A DNA stretch of 64,000 nucleotides. Source: Acidobacteriota bacterium (GTDB taxonomy: Bacteria > Acidobacteriota > Terriglobia > Versatilivoradales > Versatilivoraceae). Both the position numbers and the translations under genes were made by a program. Below are positions 1-10,231 of this stretch, in pieces. The stretch spans positions 1 through 64,000 of the forward strand of contig JAKEER010000117.1 of the NCBI GenBank assembly GCA_022616615.1, written 5' to 3'. The notes below the pieces were generated by a model. It saw only the letters and a list, made by a program, of their open reading frames with translations, made no database searches and was not told the DNA's origin. Within the stretch, counting starts at the first letter, position 1. Each line of letters starts with the position of its first letter.

Positions 1-68
1 AGCGACTGAATTTCCTTCTCCAGTTCTCCGATGCGCTCGGGCTGGTTGTTGTCCTTAGGCGCATTCAT
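1..68 (-). CDS. N-terminus of unknown protein, cut by window edge
   Basis: Reading leftward from an ATG at 68, an open frame gives MNAPKDNNQPERIGELEKEI and runs off the window. The visible 22 residues are hydrophilic and end in what may be the start of a coiled coil. No function can be assigned. The frame is not in the ORF track because it is truncated. The ribosome-binding site is weak, and only the charged, protein-like composition and the fact that the neighbouring decayed gene begins just beyond it support the call. Confidence 0.4.
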   Translation of the reverse strand, partial: MNAPKDNNQPERIGELEKEIQS

Positions 69-91
69 CCAGCCTACGGTAACCGAAGTCG

Positions 92-1042
92 CGGAATTTG
101 TTCACTACCTCCCTACAGATTCCAGATTTCATGCGCCTGCTGAGGCGGTAAACAAACACCTTTTTTGCGATCAAGCCCTGGCTCTCGCAGAGACACCTAA
201 ATACATTAAAAGAGGCTGCGCAGAGCGAGCCTCTGGTTTACAGCAGCTCAGAATTCCAGAGCGCCCTGATTCTGGCGGGCGACTGTTTTGATTCTAATCG
301 GAATGTGGGTCTCACAACTTATCGATCCATTGATCCGCAATTCACTTCTTCAGACATTGAGCCTACTACTGATGACTGGCCTTTTCTCTTTCTTGAAGAG
401 AGGGGTATGCCGTTTCACTACCTGTTACCCCTCTTCGTTATTTTTGCGCTGTCGATCATCCCGTTGAGAACGACTCAATTGAAAGTACAGGATGTAAGCT
501 GGCATTTATTCTTCATGGGAGCAGCCTTTCTTCTACTAGAAACGAAAGCGGTCACGACCCTCGCCCTCATTTTCGGATCTACCTGGGTGGTCAATTCGAT
601 CGTTGTAGGTTGCATTCTTGTCACAATCCTGATGGCAAATCTGCTAATTTCACGCTTGGTTCATTTGAGTTTTTCATTTCTCTACGCCGGATTGTTTGCT
701 GCCTTGATTCTCAATTTCTACTTTTCGTTTGCGACGTTGTTCCGCTTTCATTGGAATGTCCAGGTATTGATAAGCAGCACTATCGTCGGCCTGCCTATCT
801 TTTTTGCTGCTCTTATTTTTGCGAAAGTCTTTGCGGAAGTCCCATCTCCTAGCTCAGCTCTGGCCAGCAATCTTTTTGGTGGCTTGGTCGGTGGACTACT
901 CGAATACCTCGATATGTGGACGGGGCTAAGATGGCTAAACCTAGTTGCCCTGTTTCTCTACATCATATCGTCCGTGTTTCTTTTTGTAAGAATGCGGTCT
1001 TGCCAGGCTAGGACGATGGATGCAATGACGATACAACCATAA
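92..1042 (+). pseudogene. Decayed membrane spermidine-synthase-like protein (C-terminal part)
   Basis: This is a paralogue of the intact 703-aa protein at 7806. The reading frame of the 245-aa ORF can be followed upstream of its nominal GTG start at 305. From about 155 it reads through WLSQRHLNTLKEAAQSEPL, which matches WIQERFYRMLKEAAQSEPL of the intact protein. An in-frame TAA at 149-151 and a shift of frame separate this from a fainter match further left (FVHY... near 95). Downstream come the shared TDDWPF motif, a FGSTWVVNS segment and about six membrane helices. The methyltransferase core is missing, so the fragment is unlikely to be an active enzyme. Its 3' half is undamaged and could still be translated from GTG 305. 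Confidence 0.75.
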
Positions 1043-1231
1043 CTCGAGCGCGAGAACATCGGACGGCTGATCCCTGAAATGCTGGCCACTGACGGGTGCG
1101 GCAGCCTTTCTGAGCGTCTGTTTCCGGGAATGTCGGGCAGGTTGGGTTTGGGTCTCGACTTTCGCCGGTACAGTCCGCTGAGAATCCCGACAAGAGACCC
1201 TTGGAATGGGTTAGGCTCGAGACTCAGGTCC

Positions 1232-2974
1232 ATGCTCAAGTCGTCCCCAGATGCCCAACCTCATGCCGTTTTGCGCTCCAACACTCGAGAACAAATGGGA
1301 CCTGGAATTCGTCATTCAGAAAGCGGAATTGCGGATTCACGCAGGGCCTACCTTTACATTTGTTTGATTTGGACTGCAATTCAGGTCTTCTTTTTTTCAA
1401 GTGCCTTTCGCGTCGATGAACCTTATTACCTTGCTATCACGAAACAAATCTTTGCTCATCCTTTCAATCCTTACGGTCTCCAAATCAATTGGCTCGGAAC
1501 TCCCGAACCAGTGATCAGCAGTTTTGCCAACCCCCCTTTGGTGCCTGCATGGCTGGCAGCATGGAATCTCGTCTTTCCCTTATCCGAGTTTTGGTGTCGT
1601 CTCGGGGTTTTCCCGTTTTCTCTGGCGGCTTTGCACGGCTTCCGTTTGCTGGTGGGCTCTCTAAGGCTGAATCGGGAAATAGCCTTAGCTTTACTCTGTT
1701 GTTCACCAGCATTTTTCCTTGGCAGCCAGGTGGCCTTCCTGGACGTTCCAATGCTAGCGTTCTTTCTATTGGCACTAGCTTATGCCCAAGTGTATGAAGA
1801 AAAGGGAACTGCATTGAGGTTCTGGGTGGCGTTCCTCGCTGCTGTATGCTGTCCGCTTGCCAAAGTCAATGGCATCCTTCTTGTCCCTGTTCTGTTCAGT
1901 TGTCTGTTCAACAGGAGACGCAAACTTGGCCTGGCAGCGATTGCTACGGCCCCCATACTGGCACTGGCCGCATGGAACGGTTTTACGTGGGTCATCTACG
2001 GGACACCGCACCTCTTAGCCCTCAAGGGCTGGGAAAAATCCTTAGTTCCAAGGGTCGATCTGTTTCAAACGATTTTCAGCCTGCTTTCGTCTGTCGGAAT
2101 TGGAGTGGTGCCTCTTTGTCTCTTTCCGTTTCTCTTGCTGGTCAACAGTATCAGAAAGCCGCTTCTTATTGGGATGGGAATCTTGATTCCAGCCGGCACT
2201 TGGCTTGGACTAGAGATGGGCTACCCCCCGTCATCCGCTTGCTTGTTCGCCTTGTCCGTCACGATCTCGCTACTCCTTTTTGCGTGGGTCTGTGTGCGAG
2301 GGGTTAGGTTAGTAGCATCGCCAGATCCAGAAAAATTCTTCTTGTTTGTTTGGATCGCTGCGGTGGTGGCCTTTCAGCTCGCACAGAGGGTGACGACTGT
2401 CAGGTACGTGTTGCTGCTTGCCCCGCCCTTCATTATCTTGATCTTGGTGCTGTTGGATCAAATACGGCACTTGCATTTTCGCAACCCGACCGTGGTCGCT
2501 GTGATTGCCTTGAACCTCATCTTTGTAGTAGCTGTGGCGGTGGCTGACGCAAAGACGGCGAACGGATATCGTGCCACCGTCAGGAATGAAATCATTCCCG
2601 TGTTGAATCGAGGCCCAAGAAACTTCTACTTCGCAGGTGGATGGGGATTTAAGCATTACGCCGAACAGATTGGCGGCCAGCGCCTGGATGCTTCAAATCA
2701 ACAAAAGCTCGGTATTGGGGACTTGGTAGTCATCGCCACCACGGCTTGGCCTGGTCTCCTTGAACCGCACGTCAGCGAAGGCCAAGAACTTCATTTGCGT
2801 CTCGTTGATTTCAATCCGAACTCGTACTTGAGAACGATTGACTGCCGAGTGGGAGCTAATTTTTACGGGAGCAAAACAACTGGATGTAAACTGACAACAC
2901 TTCTGCCGTTTGGGTTTGGTGACCAGCCCTGTGAACGTTTCTTATTTTTTGCAGTAGCGTCGAAACCGCGTTAG
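1232..2974 (+). CDS. GT39/ArnT-like membrane glycosyltransferase
   Basis: This is a multi-pass inner-membrane protein of about 580 aa. An FRVDEPYY motif lies in the first periplasmic loop (about residue 62), the acidic-loop signature of GT39/ArnT/PMT-type enzymes that move sugars from polyprenyl phosphate carriers to lipids or proteins. About ten hydrophobic helices follow, and then a soluble tail of about 150 residues. The ORF is open from 1079, but the first 51 codons look non-membrane and unconserved. ATG 1232 follows a short AGG sequence, so I prefer it. The acceptor cannot be told. It sits in a run of similar transferases, which suggests surface-glycan work. Confidence 0.7.
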   Translation: MLKSSPDAQPHAVLRSNTREQMGPGIRHSESGIADSRRAYLYICLIWTAIQVFFFSSAFRVDEPYYLAITKQIFAHPFNPYGLQINWLGTPEPVISSFANPPLVPAWLAAWNLVFPLSEFWCRLGVFPFSLAALHGFRLLVGSLRLNREIALALLCCSPAFFLGSQVAFLDVPMLAFFLLALAYAQVYEEKGTALRFWVAFLAAVCCPLAKVNGILLVPVLFSCLFNRRRKLGLAAIATAPILALAAWNGFTWVIYGTPHLLALKGWEKSLVPRVDLFQTIFSLLSSVGIGVVPLCLFPFLLLVNSIRKPLLIGMGILIPAGTWLGLEMGYPPSSACLFALSVTISLLLFAWVCVRGVRLVASPDPEKFFLFVWIAAVVAFQLAQRVTTVRYVLLLAPPFIILILVLLDQIRHLHFRNPTVVAVIALNLIFVVAVAVADAKTANGYRATVRNEIIPVLNRGPRNFYFAGGWGFKHYAEQIGGQRLDASNQQKLGIGDLVVIATTAWPGLLEPHVSEGQELHLRLVDFNPNSYLRTIDCRVGANFYGSKTTGCKLTTLLPFGFGDQPCERFLFFAVASKPR

Positions 2975-3010
2975 GACCTCAAGCCACTCCGTTGTCCCCT
3001 TCGCTGGCGG

Positions 3011-4585
3011 CTATCTGCGGTAGCAGATGAGCTCGATGCCCGGAAGCTGAACGGATGTGACCCGTTGCAGGTGGGTGTCGAGCCATTGCCGGGTAAGTTC
3101 CCGAGGGTCATGAGTGTAGGTGCGATTGCGGATGAACCAGACGTGGCGGCTGGGAGTTCTGAGGAGTTTATCGAGCCTATTTAGATCCTGGGGATGCCTT
3201 ACCATCAGCCCAGAATCCGGCTCTTCACGCTCGTAGATCCCTTCCGGAGCCCCGGTCTTGATTAAGTCGCTTCTTGCCCCCCGGGAATACCAGTCGAATT
3301 GGATCTCGCCAACGTGCACCATGAAAAGCAAAACATCTCCAGGCTCAGCGGTCTTCACCAAATACCGAGTCGCACGTCGAAAGTCTTCCTTCCATTCGCT
3401 TTTGTAATAGCCATAAACCGAAAACAAGCTACACAGGCTGAAAAGACAGAGGGAAGCTGGACGCAGAAAGTTAAGCGAGCCACTTCCTCGATTTGACGCT
3501 GCGAGTAGTAGTGTCAATGGAATCAGACAGACAACGAATAGGCGGTCCACATACAACGAGCGCACAGCCAGACTGATGGTCACTATGAAAGCGAATGGCA
3601 AGACAAAGAGCAAATAGAGACTGAGAATGTTCCGAGACGGATTGCGCAAGGAAGCCAGCAGCGGTGCCAGAAAGAGGAACAGGCTACTGATGAGCCAAGC
3701 AAGCTGGATGAGGGGCAGAGAGAAACTCCAAGTTTGGAACCCAGGTGGAAGAAGGCCGGGCGTCGATGGCGGCAGAGATCCTAGGAGAATTAAAGTGTCT
3801 ATAAGCTTGCTTAGCGATGGGGCAGGTAACTGGGTTTGCTCGCGGAAGGCAGCTATCTGTTGTATGTAGATTGTTAGCCACGGAGCAAACGTTGCTAGCA
3901 CGATACAGTTGGCTGCGACCCACGCCCGTATTACGCGCTTTTTCCAAGTGCACCGCTGCGCAAGGAAGTACACGTTCAGGCTTGCCAAATAGACCAGCGA
4001 AACCCCATGAGAATACACCAAGAGTGCCGCAGAAACTGTGTAGCCAATCCAATAAACCTTACGCGGCGACTGCACAATTTGGATAAGAAAGTAGAGGCTG
4101 ATTCCGAAACACAAGAACAGGAGTGAGTAGGAACGAGCTTCTTGTGAGTATTGAATGTGATACGTAGATACGGCGAGAAGAAATGCAGCTAGCAATCCTG
4201 TTTGCCGGTCGAAAAGGAGCTTTCCCAAGAGAAAGATAACAAGCAAAGCAGCGGTTCCCAGCAGCGCGGAGAGCAGGCGGATGCTGAAGTCGCTTTCTGC
4301 GAAGAGCAGTGTCCAGGTTTTCAGAATGTAGTAGTAGAGTGGAGGCACCGTGTCGCTTCGGATGAGAAAGGGAAGCTTCGAGAAGGGCTGATGGATTTTC
4401 CAGACGGTGATCGCTTCGTCGAACCAGAGGCTGAAGCGATCAATGGCGTGCAGCCTGAGGAAGAGCCCGGCCGCAATCAAGAGAGTTAGTATTCCGCGTG
4501 ACGACAGCCAAGGATGCATAGGGGTCAACAGATCCCTCGCGGGGGCATGACGGCTTGAGAGTTGCTGTGATTCGATAGCGGTCAT
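3011..4585 (-). CDS. GT39-family membrane glycosyltransferase
   Basis: This 524-aa multi-pass protein has LWFDEAIT at residues 53-60 and a QEARSY motif near 148-153, both typical of the GT39/PMT_2 superfamily in bacteria that use dolichol- or undecaprenyl-phosphate sugars. About ten to twelve membrane helices are followed by a soluble periplasmic domain of about 120 residues containing WYSRGAR. It is convergent with the upstream transferase, with only 36 bp between their stops. It is divergent from the GT87 gene, with about 180 bp between that probably carries both promoters. ATG 4519 is an alternative start. Substrate and acceptor are unknown. Confidence 0.75.
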   Translation of the reverse strand: MTAIESQQLSSRHAPARDLLTPMHPWLSSRGILTLLIAAGLFLRLHAIDRFSLWFDEAITVWKIHQPFSKLPFLIRSDTVPPLYYYILKTWTLLFAESDFSIRLLSALLGTAALLVIFLLGKLLFDRQTGLLAAFLLAVSTYHIQYSQEARSYSLLFLCFGISLYFLIQIVQSPRKVYWIGYTVSAALLVYSHGVSLVYLASLNVYFLAQRCTWKKRVIRAWVAANCIVLATFAPWLTIYIQQIAAFREQTQLPAPSLSKLIDTLILLGSLPPSTPGLLPPGFQTWSFSLPLIQLAWLISSLFLFLAPLLASLRNPSRNILSLYLLFVLPFAFIVTISLAVRSLYVDRLFVVCLIPLTLLLAASNRGSGSLNFLRPASLCLFSLCSLFSVYGYYKSEWKEDFRRATRYLVKTAEPGDVLLFMVHVGEIQFDWYSRGARSDLIKTGAPEGIYEREEPDSGLMVRHPQDLNRLDKLLRTPSRHVWFIRNRTYTHDPRELTRQWLDTHLQRVTSVQLPGIELICYRR

Positions 4586-4767
4586 TGGACAAGCTTGTGG
4601 AAACTACCTTTGGGCTGGTAGGCGTCAGATGCCCCATTTGACCCAGACTCGCAGAATATCCTGGACTTTTGGAGACTGCTTTTGACGGTTGTGGACCTGA
4701 CCAGTAAGGAACGAACCGATGCCACAACTGTCCTGACCCGATGCCCTGAAAGGTTGTTAGAACTGCT

Positions 4768-6012
4768 GTGACACAACAGCCTTCGTCGCCACTCTGTCGT
4801 CTGCACTGGCTCTCGATTCTCTTTGTGGGGCTGATTGTTGCCTTCGCCATCCTAGCTTGGAACGCACGCGACCGTATTCTACAGGGAAACAGCGACTTCA
4901 TCAGCTACTACACCGCGGCCCGGATAGTACAGAGCGGGCAGAGTGGTTCTCTTTACAACCTGGAGTTACAGAAGGAGAACCAGGAAGCGGTGCTCGATTC
5001 GATCGGTTCGCAGTTTCGGTTTCTTGATGGTCTGCTTGCCTACAATCATCCTCCCTTTGAAGTCCTATTCTTTGTGCCGTTGGCATGGCTGCGTTACCTG
5101 AATGCTTTCTTCGTTTGGGGAGTGATCAGCGTTATCTGTGTTGGCTTGAGCGTGGGGGTCCTCTGCCGGGCTGATTCGCAGAGGCCCGCAAACGCAGACG
5201 TGCCCTGTTATGTGCTGGGAGCCTTCGCCTTCCTTCCAGTATGGGTGACCTTGGTTCAAGGGCAGGACAGTGCGACTACTTTGCTGTTTTTGACTCTTGC
5301 CTTTCACAGCTTCAAAAGATCGAGCGATGTTCGAGCGGGCCTTTGGTTGTCTCTCATTTTGCAGCGGTTTCAATTTCTTCCTCTGATCCTGGCTGTATTG
5401 CTGTTCAAGAAAAGATGGAGGGCACTTGCCGGATTCGCCGTAGGAGCCGTCCTGATACTTTTGGCGTCTCTCTATGTAACGGGCATTTCTGGACTCAAGG
5501 AGTATGGCCATCTTCTCGTTGAAATGACCAACTGGATCAATCGAAAAGGAATCTACCCCTCCCAGATGCACTGTCTTCGGGGGCAGGCCTATGCTCTCTG
5601 GTATCCGGCGCATCCCTTGCTCGCCAATGTCGCCACCGCAGTTGCGACACTAGTTCTCATAGGGGTTCTGCTTGTTGGGTGGCTAGGTCCATGGCAACCG
5701 GGGAGAACACGGTTTGATCTTCAGTTTGCCCTGCTTGTGGTGGTCAGCCTTGTCGCCAGCCCGCATCTTAATTTTCACGATCTTTCGCTCCTGCTGCTGC
5801 CATCCATACTGATCGTGCGGAACAGCATGCGCGAGAACCTCTCTGTGCCCTTTAAGCGTTTGAAGGTTGGTGCTCTTGTTTTGTGCTATCCAGTTACTTT
5901 GGCTGCTCTCATCGTGTCAGGCTGGGGGCCGATAAGGCTGAGTGTGTGGGGAATGTTATCGACCATCGCCTTGCTTCTGAGTGCCCTCCAACAGTCTGAG
6001 GATTTGATCTAA
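4768..6012 (+). CDS. GT87-family (DUF2029) membrane mannosyltransferase-like protein
   Basis: This protein has 414 aa and about ten membrane helices. After the first helix comes SDFISYYTAARI with YNLELQ and NHPPFEVLFF, the arrangement seen in GT87/DUF2029 polyprenyl-phosphate-mannose-dependent transferases (known members add mannose to lipids in Actinobacteria). It uses a GTG start at 4768, with GAAAGG about 15 nt upstream. It is probably co-transcribed with the next gene, since only one base separates its stop from the next GTG. Precise sugar and acceptor are unknown. Confidence 0.7.
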   Translation: MTQQPSSPLCRLHWLSILFVGLIVAFAILAWNARDRILQGNSDFISYYTAARIVQSGQSGSLYNLELQKENQEAVLDSIGSQFRFLDGLLAYNHPPFEVLFFVPLAWLRYLNAFFVWGVISVICVGLSVGVLCRADSQRPANADVPCYVLGAFAFLPVWVTLVQGQDSATTLLFLTLAFHSFKRSSDVRAGLWLSLILQRFQFLPLILAVLLFKKRWRALAGFAVGAVLILLASLYVTGISGLKEYGHLLVEMTNWINRKGIYPSQMHCLRGQAYALWYPAHPLLANVATAVATLVLIGVLLVGWLGPWQPGRTRFDLQFALLVVVSLVASPHLNFHDLSLLLLPSILIVRNSMRENLSVPFKRLKVGALVLCYPVTLAALIVSGWGPIRLSVWGMLSTIALLLSALQQSEDLI

Positions 6013-6013
6013 A

Positions 6014-7549
6014 GTGAACTGTATGCCTTCCAGTAGCTTGCACCGGCAGCTGGCGATCAATCTTTTCCTCCTGCTAGGTTCTGTCTATTTTCTCACATCG
6101 TCGGGGAACACAGTCGATGTGACAGACGACGCCATGCTACGATTCGCGGTCACGGAGCGCCTGGTAGAGAAGGGAACCTTCGATTTGCCAGGAGACCTAG
6201 GACGACGGTTTGGTGTCCTTGGCCCCGACGGAAGTTACTATACCAATCACGGGATTGGCCAGTCGGTTCTTGCTGTTCCGTTTTACTGGGCAGGGAAACT
6301 CCTGGGCAACTCGAAGTTTTTGGTCTCAATGATGGGCCCGGTGGCGTGCGGACTGACATGTGTTGTTTTGCTTCGATTGGGCTTGCGACTCGGGTACTCC
6401 ACCAGAACCGCCGTGCGGCTTGCACTGATCGCTGGGCTCTGCACTCAACTGTGGCCGGAGTCGAAAAGCCCATTTGATCACAGTCTGGAAACGCTGTTTA
6501 CTCTGTTGAGCCTTTTGCTTGTGTTTGCCGGTTCTCGCGAGGATCGGAACCAACTATTTGTTCTGGCAGGAGGCTGTCTGGGGTTGGCTGTGCTGACCCG
6601 CGTTACGGCCATCCTTTGGGCTTTACCGCTGCTGGTGTTTTTTTGGTTTCCTGACGAGGACATGCAGCGGACGCTCAAGCGCAGTCAACTGCTTACACGA
6701 GCGGTGGCATTCGCCGCAGGCCTGGTTCCTTTTCTGGCTTTGATACTCTGGTACAACTCTGCCCGCTTTGGGTCAGTTTTCGAGGCTGGCTACAACCAGT
6801 GGGCGCGCGATCGGAACGTTGACAATTTCAGCAATGCCCTTTGGTTGGGTCTGTTAGGCGAGACGGTGAGCCCCGGCAAGGGCGTTCTACTTTACAGCCC
6901 GGTCCTTGCGCTCGCAATAATCGGAGCGCCAGCGTTTCTTCGCTGGAGGCGGAGAACAGCCGTCTTCTGCGGTGCGGCAACTGCATTGTACCTGGTGTTT
7001 TTCGGCAAGTATATTGCTTGGCACGGCGACGTTGCCTGGGGGCCACGTTACCTGACTTTCTTGATGCCGCTTTGGCTGCTGTGCTTGGGTGTGTTCTGGA
7101 ACCGAAAGCTGTCTCGGAAGCTGGGGCCCAGGCTTGTCATGGGTACTCTAATCGGAATGAGTTTTATGCTTCAACTGGCTGGTGTAATAGTTGACATGAA
7201 CTTGCATTACCATCGATTGCTCAGGAGTGGCGTCATTCAGAACGTGAACAGCTATTCCTTCCCGGCCAAAATTTACTTCGACAGGCAATACTCGCCCTTG
7301 TGCTCCCGATGGACAGAAATTCGAGCATTGTTCGACAGAGGCAACCTCCCGGCACTCGACGTCGAAACCTCGGATCGCTGGGCCCCATCTTTGGACTTCT
7401 GGTGGGTGCGCAACCTGACTGAAGAGACCAGCCGCGCGACGGTGATTCTGGTTGGACCCTTCTTCTTTGAGATCATCATCAGTGGACTTCGCATCCGAAG
7501 ACTGCTTCGCCGAACGGCTCCTGACGGCGTGGACGCCATCGTGCCGTGA
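6014..7549 (+). CDS. Multi-pass glycosyltransferase-like membrane protein
   Basis: This 511-aa protein has an N-terminal helix, an acidic loop (TVDVTDDAMLRFAVTERL) and SPFDHSLETLF in a later loop, then about ten further helices. This layout matches GT39-like membrane transferases of soil bacteria, though I cannot assign a family with certainty. GTG 6014 comes one base after the upstream stop. ATG 6023 is an equally good start. The tight spacing implies translation coupled with the GT87 gene. About 250 bp without a gene follow it. Confidence 0.6.
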   Translation: MNCMPSSSLHRQLAINLFLLLGSVYFLTSSGNTVDVTDDAMLRFAVTERLVEKGTFDLPGDLGRRFGVLGPDGSYYTNHGIGQSVLAVPFYWAGKLLGNSKFLVSMMGPVACGLTCVVLLRLGLRLGYSTRTAVRLALIAGLCTQLWPESKSPFDHSLETLFTLLSLLLVFAGSREDRNQLFVLAGGCLGLAVLTRVTAILWALPLLVFFWFPDEDMQRTLKRSQLLTRAVAFAAGLVPFLALILWYNSARFGSVFEAGYNQWARDRNVDNFSNALWLGLLGETVSPGKGVLLYSPVLALAIIGAPAFLRWRRRTAVFCGAATALYLVFFGKYIAWHGDVAWGPRYLTFLMPLWLLCLGVFWNRKLSRKLGPRLVMGTLIGMSFMLQLAGVIVDMNLHYHRLLRSGVIQNVNSYSFPAKIYFDRQYSPLCSRWTEIRALFDRGNLPALDVETSDRWAPSLDFWWVRNLTEETSRATVILVGPFFFEIIISGLRIRRLLRRTAPDGVDAIVP

Positions 7550-7805
7550 CTTGTTTTTCTTCAGCTCTTGAGCCGATGGATGAGAGCGCACTGCGCTTTC
7601 AGGATTACCGATGGCGCAAATTAGCGAAGCTTATTTTCGCCTCTCAGCTGTTCGGAGGCTGTCTGGTATATGCTGCCAAAGCAATCGACCGTGACGTAAC
7701 ATGGCTTCAATAGCAAAATTCCTTTAACGTGCCTCGAAGTTCAAAACGATAGGACTCTCCGATTAGAGTGAGATTCTTCGCGTGGACACAGCACGTCGAT
7801 GATCC

Positions 7806-9917
7806 ATGATCCAAACCTGCCGGCGCCGGGACGCCTGGCTGCTGTTTCTTGTTAGCTTCCTGGCCCTATATTTTGAGTTGATCGTCATCCGCTGGCTTTC
7901 TTCTGAAGTCCGCGTTTTTGCCTATCTGAAAAACCTTCCTCTGATCGCCAGTTTTCTCGGGCTGGGGCTGGGATGCGCGGCGGCGCGCAGCGGCAAGGAT
8001 GCCTTCAACAAGCTGCCTTTGGCGCTAGGCATTCTGTGTCTTGTCATTGCCTTCTCTGCACAACTGGGCATTACTTTCCTGCCGTTTCCGATTTCCGACT
8101 ACCTCATTGTTGGAGACGTTACCGGGGGATTCGATTACTCTTCGTTGGCCAATAAGCTGTGGGCGCTGGCCAAGTTTCTTGCGGTGGTCATGTGCATTTG
8201 TGCCATCTGTGCTTACGTCTTCCTCGCTTTGGGACAAAAGCTGGGGCAATTGCTGGATCGATTTGACCCGCTCAAGTCGTACACACTCAATGTCGGCGGC
8301 AGTTTGGCCGGCGTGATCGCTTTCTCACTTATCTCGTTCGCGGGATGGCCTCCTTTGGCCTGGTTTGCTCTAGGCTTTGGGCTGTTGCTGGGTTTTCTAG
8401 ACAACAAGCGAGTCGGCGGACTCACTTTGGGCCTCTCGCTGCTCGCCATCGCCGCCGTTCCCGGCCGGGCGTTATGGTCACCTTACTACCGCATTGATGT
8501 CACGCCCATGCGGGCCGATGATTCGAATCCGAGTTCTCCGGTCGTTGGACACAATCTCAACGTGAATCACGACTACCACCAACGGATGCTGAATCTGGCC
8601 GAAGGCTCCTTCGAAACCGACTTCACTGTCAAGGCGCGACCGTACTACAACCTGATCTATCGTTTCGTCAGGCCGCAGAAGGTACTCGTGGTTGGCGCCG
8701 GGTCGGGCAATGATGTGGCCGCTGCGTTACGAAACGGGGCGACACAAGTGGACGCCGTCGAGATTGATCCGCTGATCCTGAAGCTGGGGAAGCAGCTTCA
8801 TCCCGAACAGCCTTATGATTCCAGCCGGGTGCGAGTCTTTAATAACGATGCCCGCGCGTTCTTCAAGCTGAGCCAGGAGAAGTATGACCTGATTGTCTTT
8901 GGGCTGCTGGATTCGCAGACGCTGCTTTCCAGCATGTCCAGCATCCGCCTCGACAATTACATCTACACCCAGGAAAGCCTGAAGGAAGCGCTCGATCATC
9001 TCCGCCAGGGCGGAACGCTTTCACTGAGCTTTGCGCTGACGGAGATCTGGATCCAGGAACGGTTCTACCGCATGCTCAAGGAGGCGGCTCAGTCAGAGCC
9101 ATTGTGTCTGCAGACACCTTACGATGCTGGAATTTCCTACATTGTTGGGCCATCGGCCAACCGCGAATGGGTTCGAGGTAAGACGGATCTCGAGGCTATG
9201 GTAATCAACGATCGCATCCCCAACACCGAGACGCCGCTGCCCACTGATGATTGGCCTTTTCTGTATCTTCGGCACAAGTCCATACCTTTCGCCTACTGGT
9301 TCACTTTGTCGGTGCTATTCCTGGTGGGGGCCTTTTGGATCCGTAAGACACTGGCGGCGAGCGAAACGCCATTTAATGGTTATTTCTTTCTGCTCGGCGC
9401 GGGGTTCATGCTGATCGAAGTCAAGAGCATCAGCGATCTGTCGCTGTTGTTTGGCTCGACCTGGTTGGTCAATTCAGTGGTGATTGCGTCGATCCTGTTC
9501 ATGATCCTGATCGCGAACCTGCTGGTGGCGAAGCTAAAGTGCACTGCCGCAAACTGGGCGTATGTTGGGCTGGCAGCTTGTCTGCTGTTCAGCTACTTTC
9601 TCAAACCGGCCGCGCTGGCAGGACTGGGGATATTGTCGAAGGTGCTGATGGGCGGACTGGTAAGCGGCCTGCCACTCTTCTTTGCCGGAATTCTCTTTGC
9701 CACGGCGTTCAAAAAGGTGCAGAACGTTCCATCGGCCTTCGGTGCTAACCTTCTCGGAGCTCTTGTCGGAGGCGTTCTGGAGAATCTTGCCATGATTTAC
9801 GGTGTGGCTTTCCTGAACCTTTTGGCACTGGGGATCTATCTGGTGTCCATACCCGTGCAATACCGGCCAGACTGGTACTGGCTTCGGGCGTCAAAGGCCC
9901 TGCTTCCTGAGAAGTAG
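7806..9917 (+). CDS. Membrane-fused spermidine-synthase-like methyltransferase-fold protein
   Basis: This 703-aa protein has three parts. Residues 10-215 hold about six membrane helices. Residues 280-420 form a Rossmann fold of the spermidine synthase type with motif I VLVVGAGSGND (293-303) and VEIDP (318-322). Residues 490-690 hold about six more helices, preceded by TDDWPF. Aminopropyl transfer cannot be assumed, because spermidine-synthase-fold proteins fused to membrane domains are mostly uncharacterised. This is the only intact copy in the window. Fragments of relatives lie at 92-1042 and 11865-11960. Its position among membrane glycosyltransferases hints at a role in envelope lipid or glycan modification. 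Confidence 0.75.
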   Translation: MIQTCRRRDAWLLFLVSFLALYFELIVIRWLSSEVRVFAYLKNLPLIASFLGLGLGCAAARSGKDAFNKLPLALGILCLVIAFSAQLGITFLPFPISDYLIVGDVTGGFDYSSLANKLWALAKFLAVVMCICAICAYVFLALGQKLGQLLDRFDPLKSYTLNVGGSLAGVIAFSLISFAGWPPLAWFALGFGLLLGFLDNKRVGGLTLGLSLLAIAAVPGRALWSPYYRIDVTPMRADDSNPSSPVVGHNLNVNHDYHQRMLNLAEGSFETDFTVKARPYYNLIYRFVRPQKVLVVGAGSGNDVAAALRNGATQVDAVEIDPLILKLGKQLHPEQPYDSSRVRVFNNDARAFFKLSQEKYDLIVFGLLDSQTLLSSMSSIRLDNYIYTQESLKEALDHLRQGGTLSLSFALTEIWIQERFYRMLKEAAQSEPLCLQTPYDAGISYIVGPSANREWVRGKTDLEAMVINDRIPNTETPLPTDDWPFLYLRHKSIPFAYWFTLSVLFLVGAFWIRKTLAASETPFNGYFFLLGAGFMLIEVKSISDLSLLFGSTWLVNSVVIASILFMILIANLLVAKLKCTAANWAYVGLAACLLFSYFLKPAALAGLGILSKVLMGGLVSGLPLFFAGILFATAFKKVQNVPSAFGANLLGALVGGVLENLAMIYGVAFLNLLALGIYLVSIPVQYRPDWYWLRASKALLPEK

Positions 9918-10231
9918 GAACGGAGCCGCCGATTGCAGTTGAGCTTTGTGGACTGACGATTCATACGCGGAGCTCCGACGCTCGCCATAGTTTATGGCGA
10001 GTAGTTTGGGGACTCAGGGGACTCGCGGGTTCCACCATAAAGACGCCCGCCCAAACAATTAGAAGCAGAGGGCGATGGTCGTGGAATCCACGGCTTAAGC
10101 AGCTGGATGCATAGACTGAGACATCAATCCAAAGCTGGGTTTGCAGCGAGGTCTCTTGATTCTGCCTCGGCTTTTCCTTTCTTGCTGCGATCGCGCGAGG
10201 CCCTATCATCGCGTGGCTTGTCTGATACTGC
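9918..10231. other. Gene-free stretch with a hairpin
   Basis: Between the convergent membrane-protein gene and the FkbM gene I see no convincing gene. A minus-strand ORF that overlaps the FkbM end has no recognisable domain. A perfect stem CTCGCCATA / TATGGCGAG with a 3-nt loop at 9981-10001 could end transcription from either side, but no T-run follows it. Confidence 0.5.

Noticed and set aside
31-291. 86-aa ORF on the plus strand
   Set aside because: It mixes a frame antisense to the minus-strand start with an out-of-frame part of the decayed gene.
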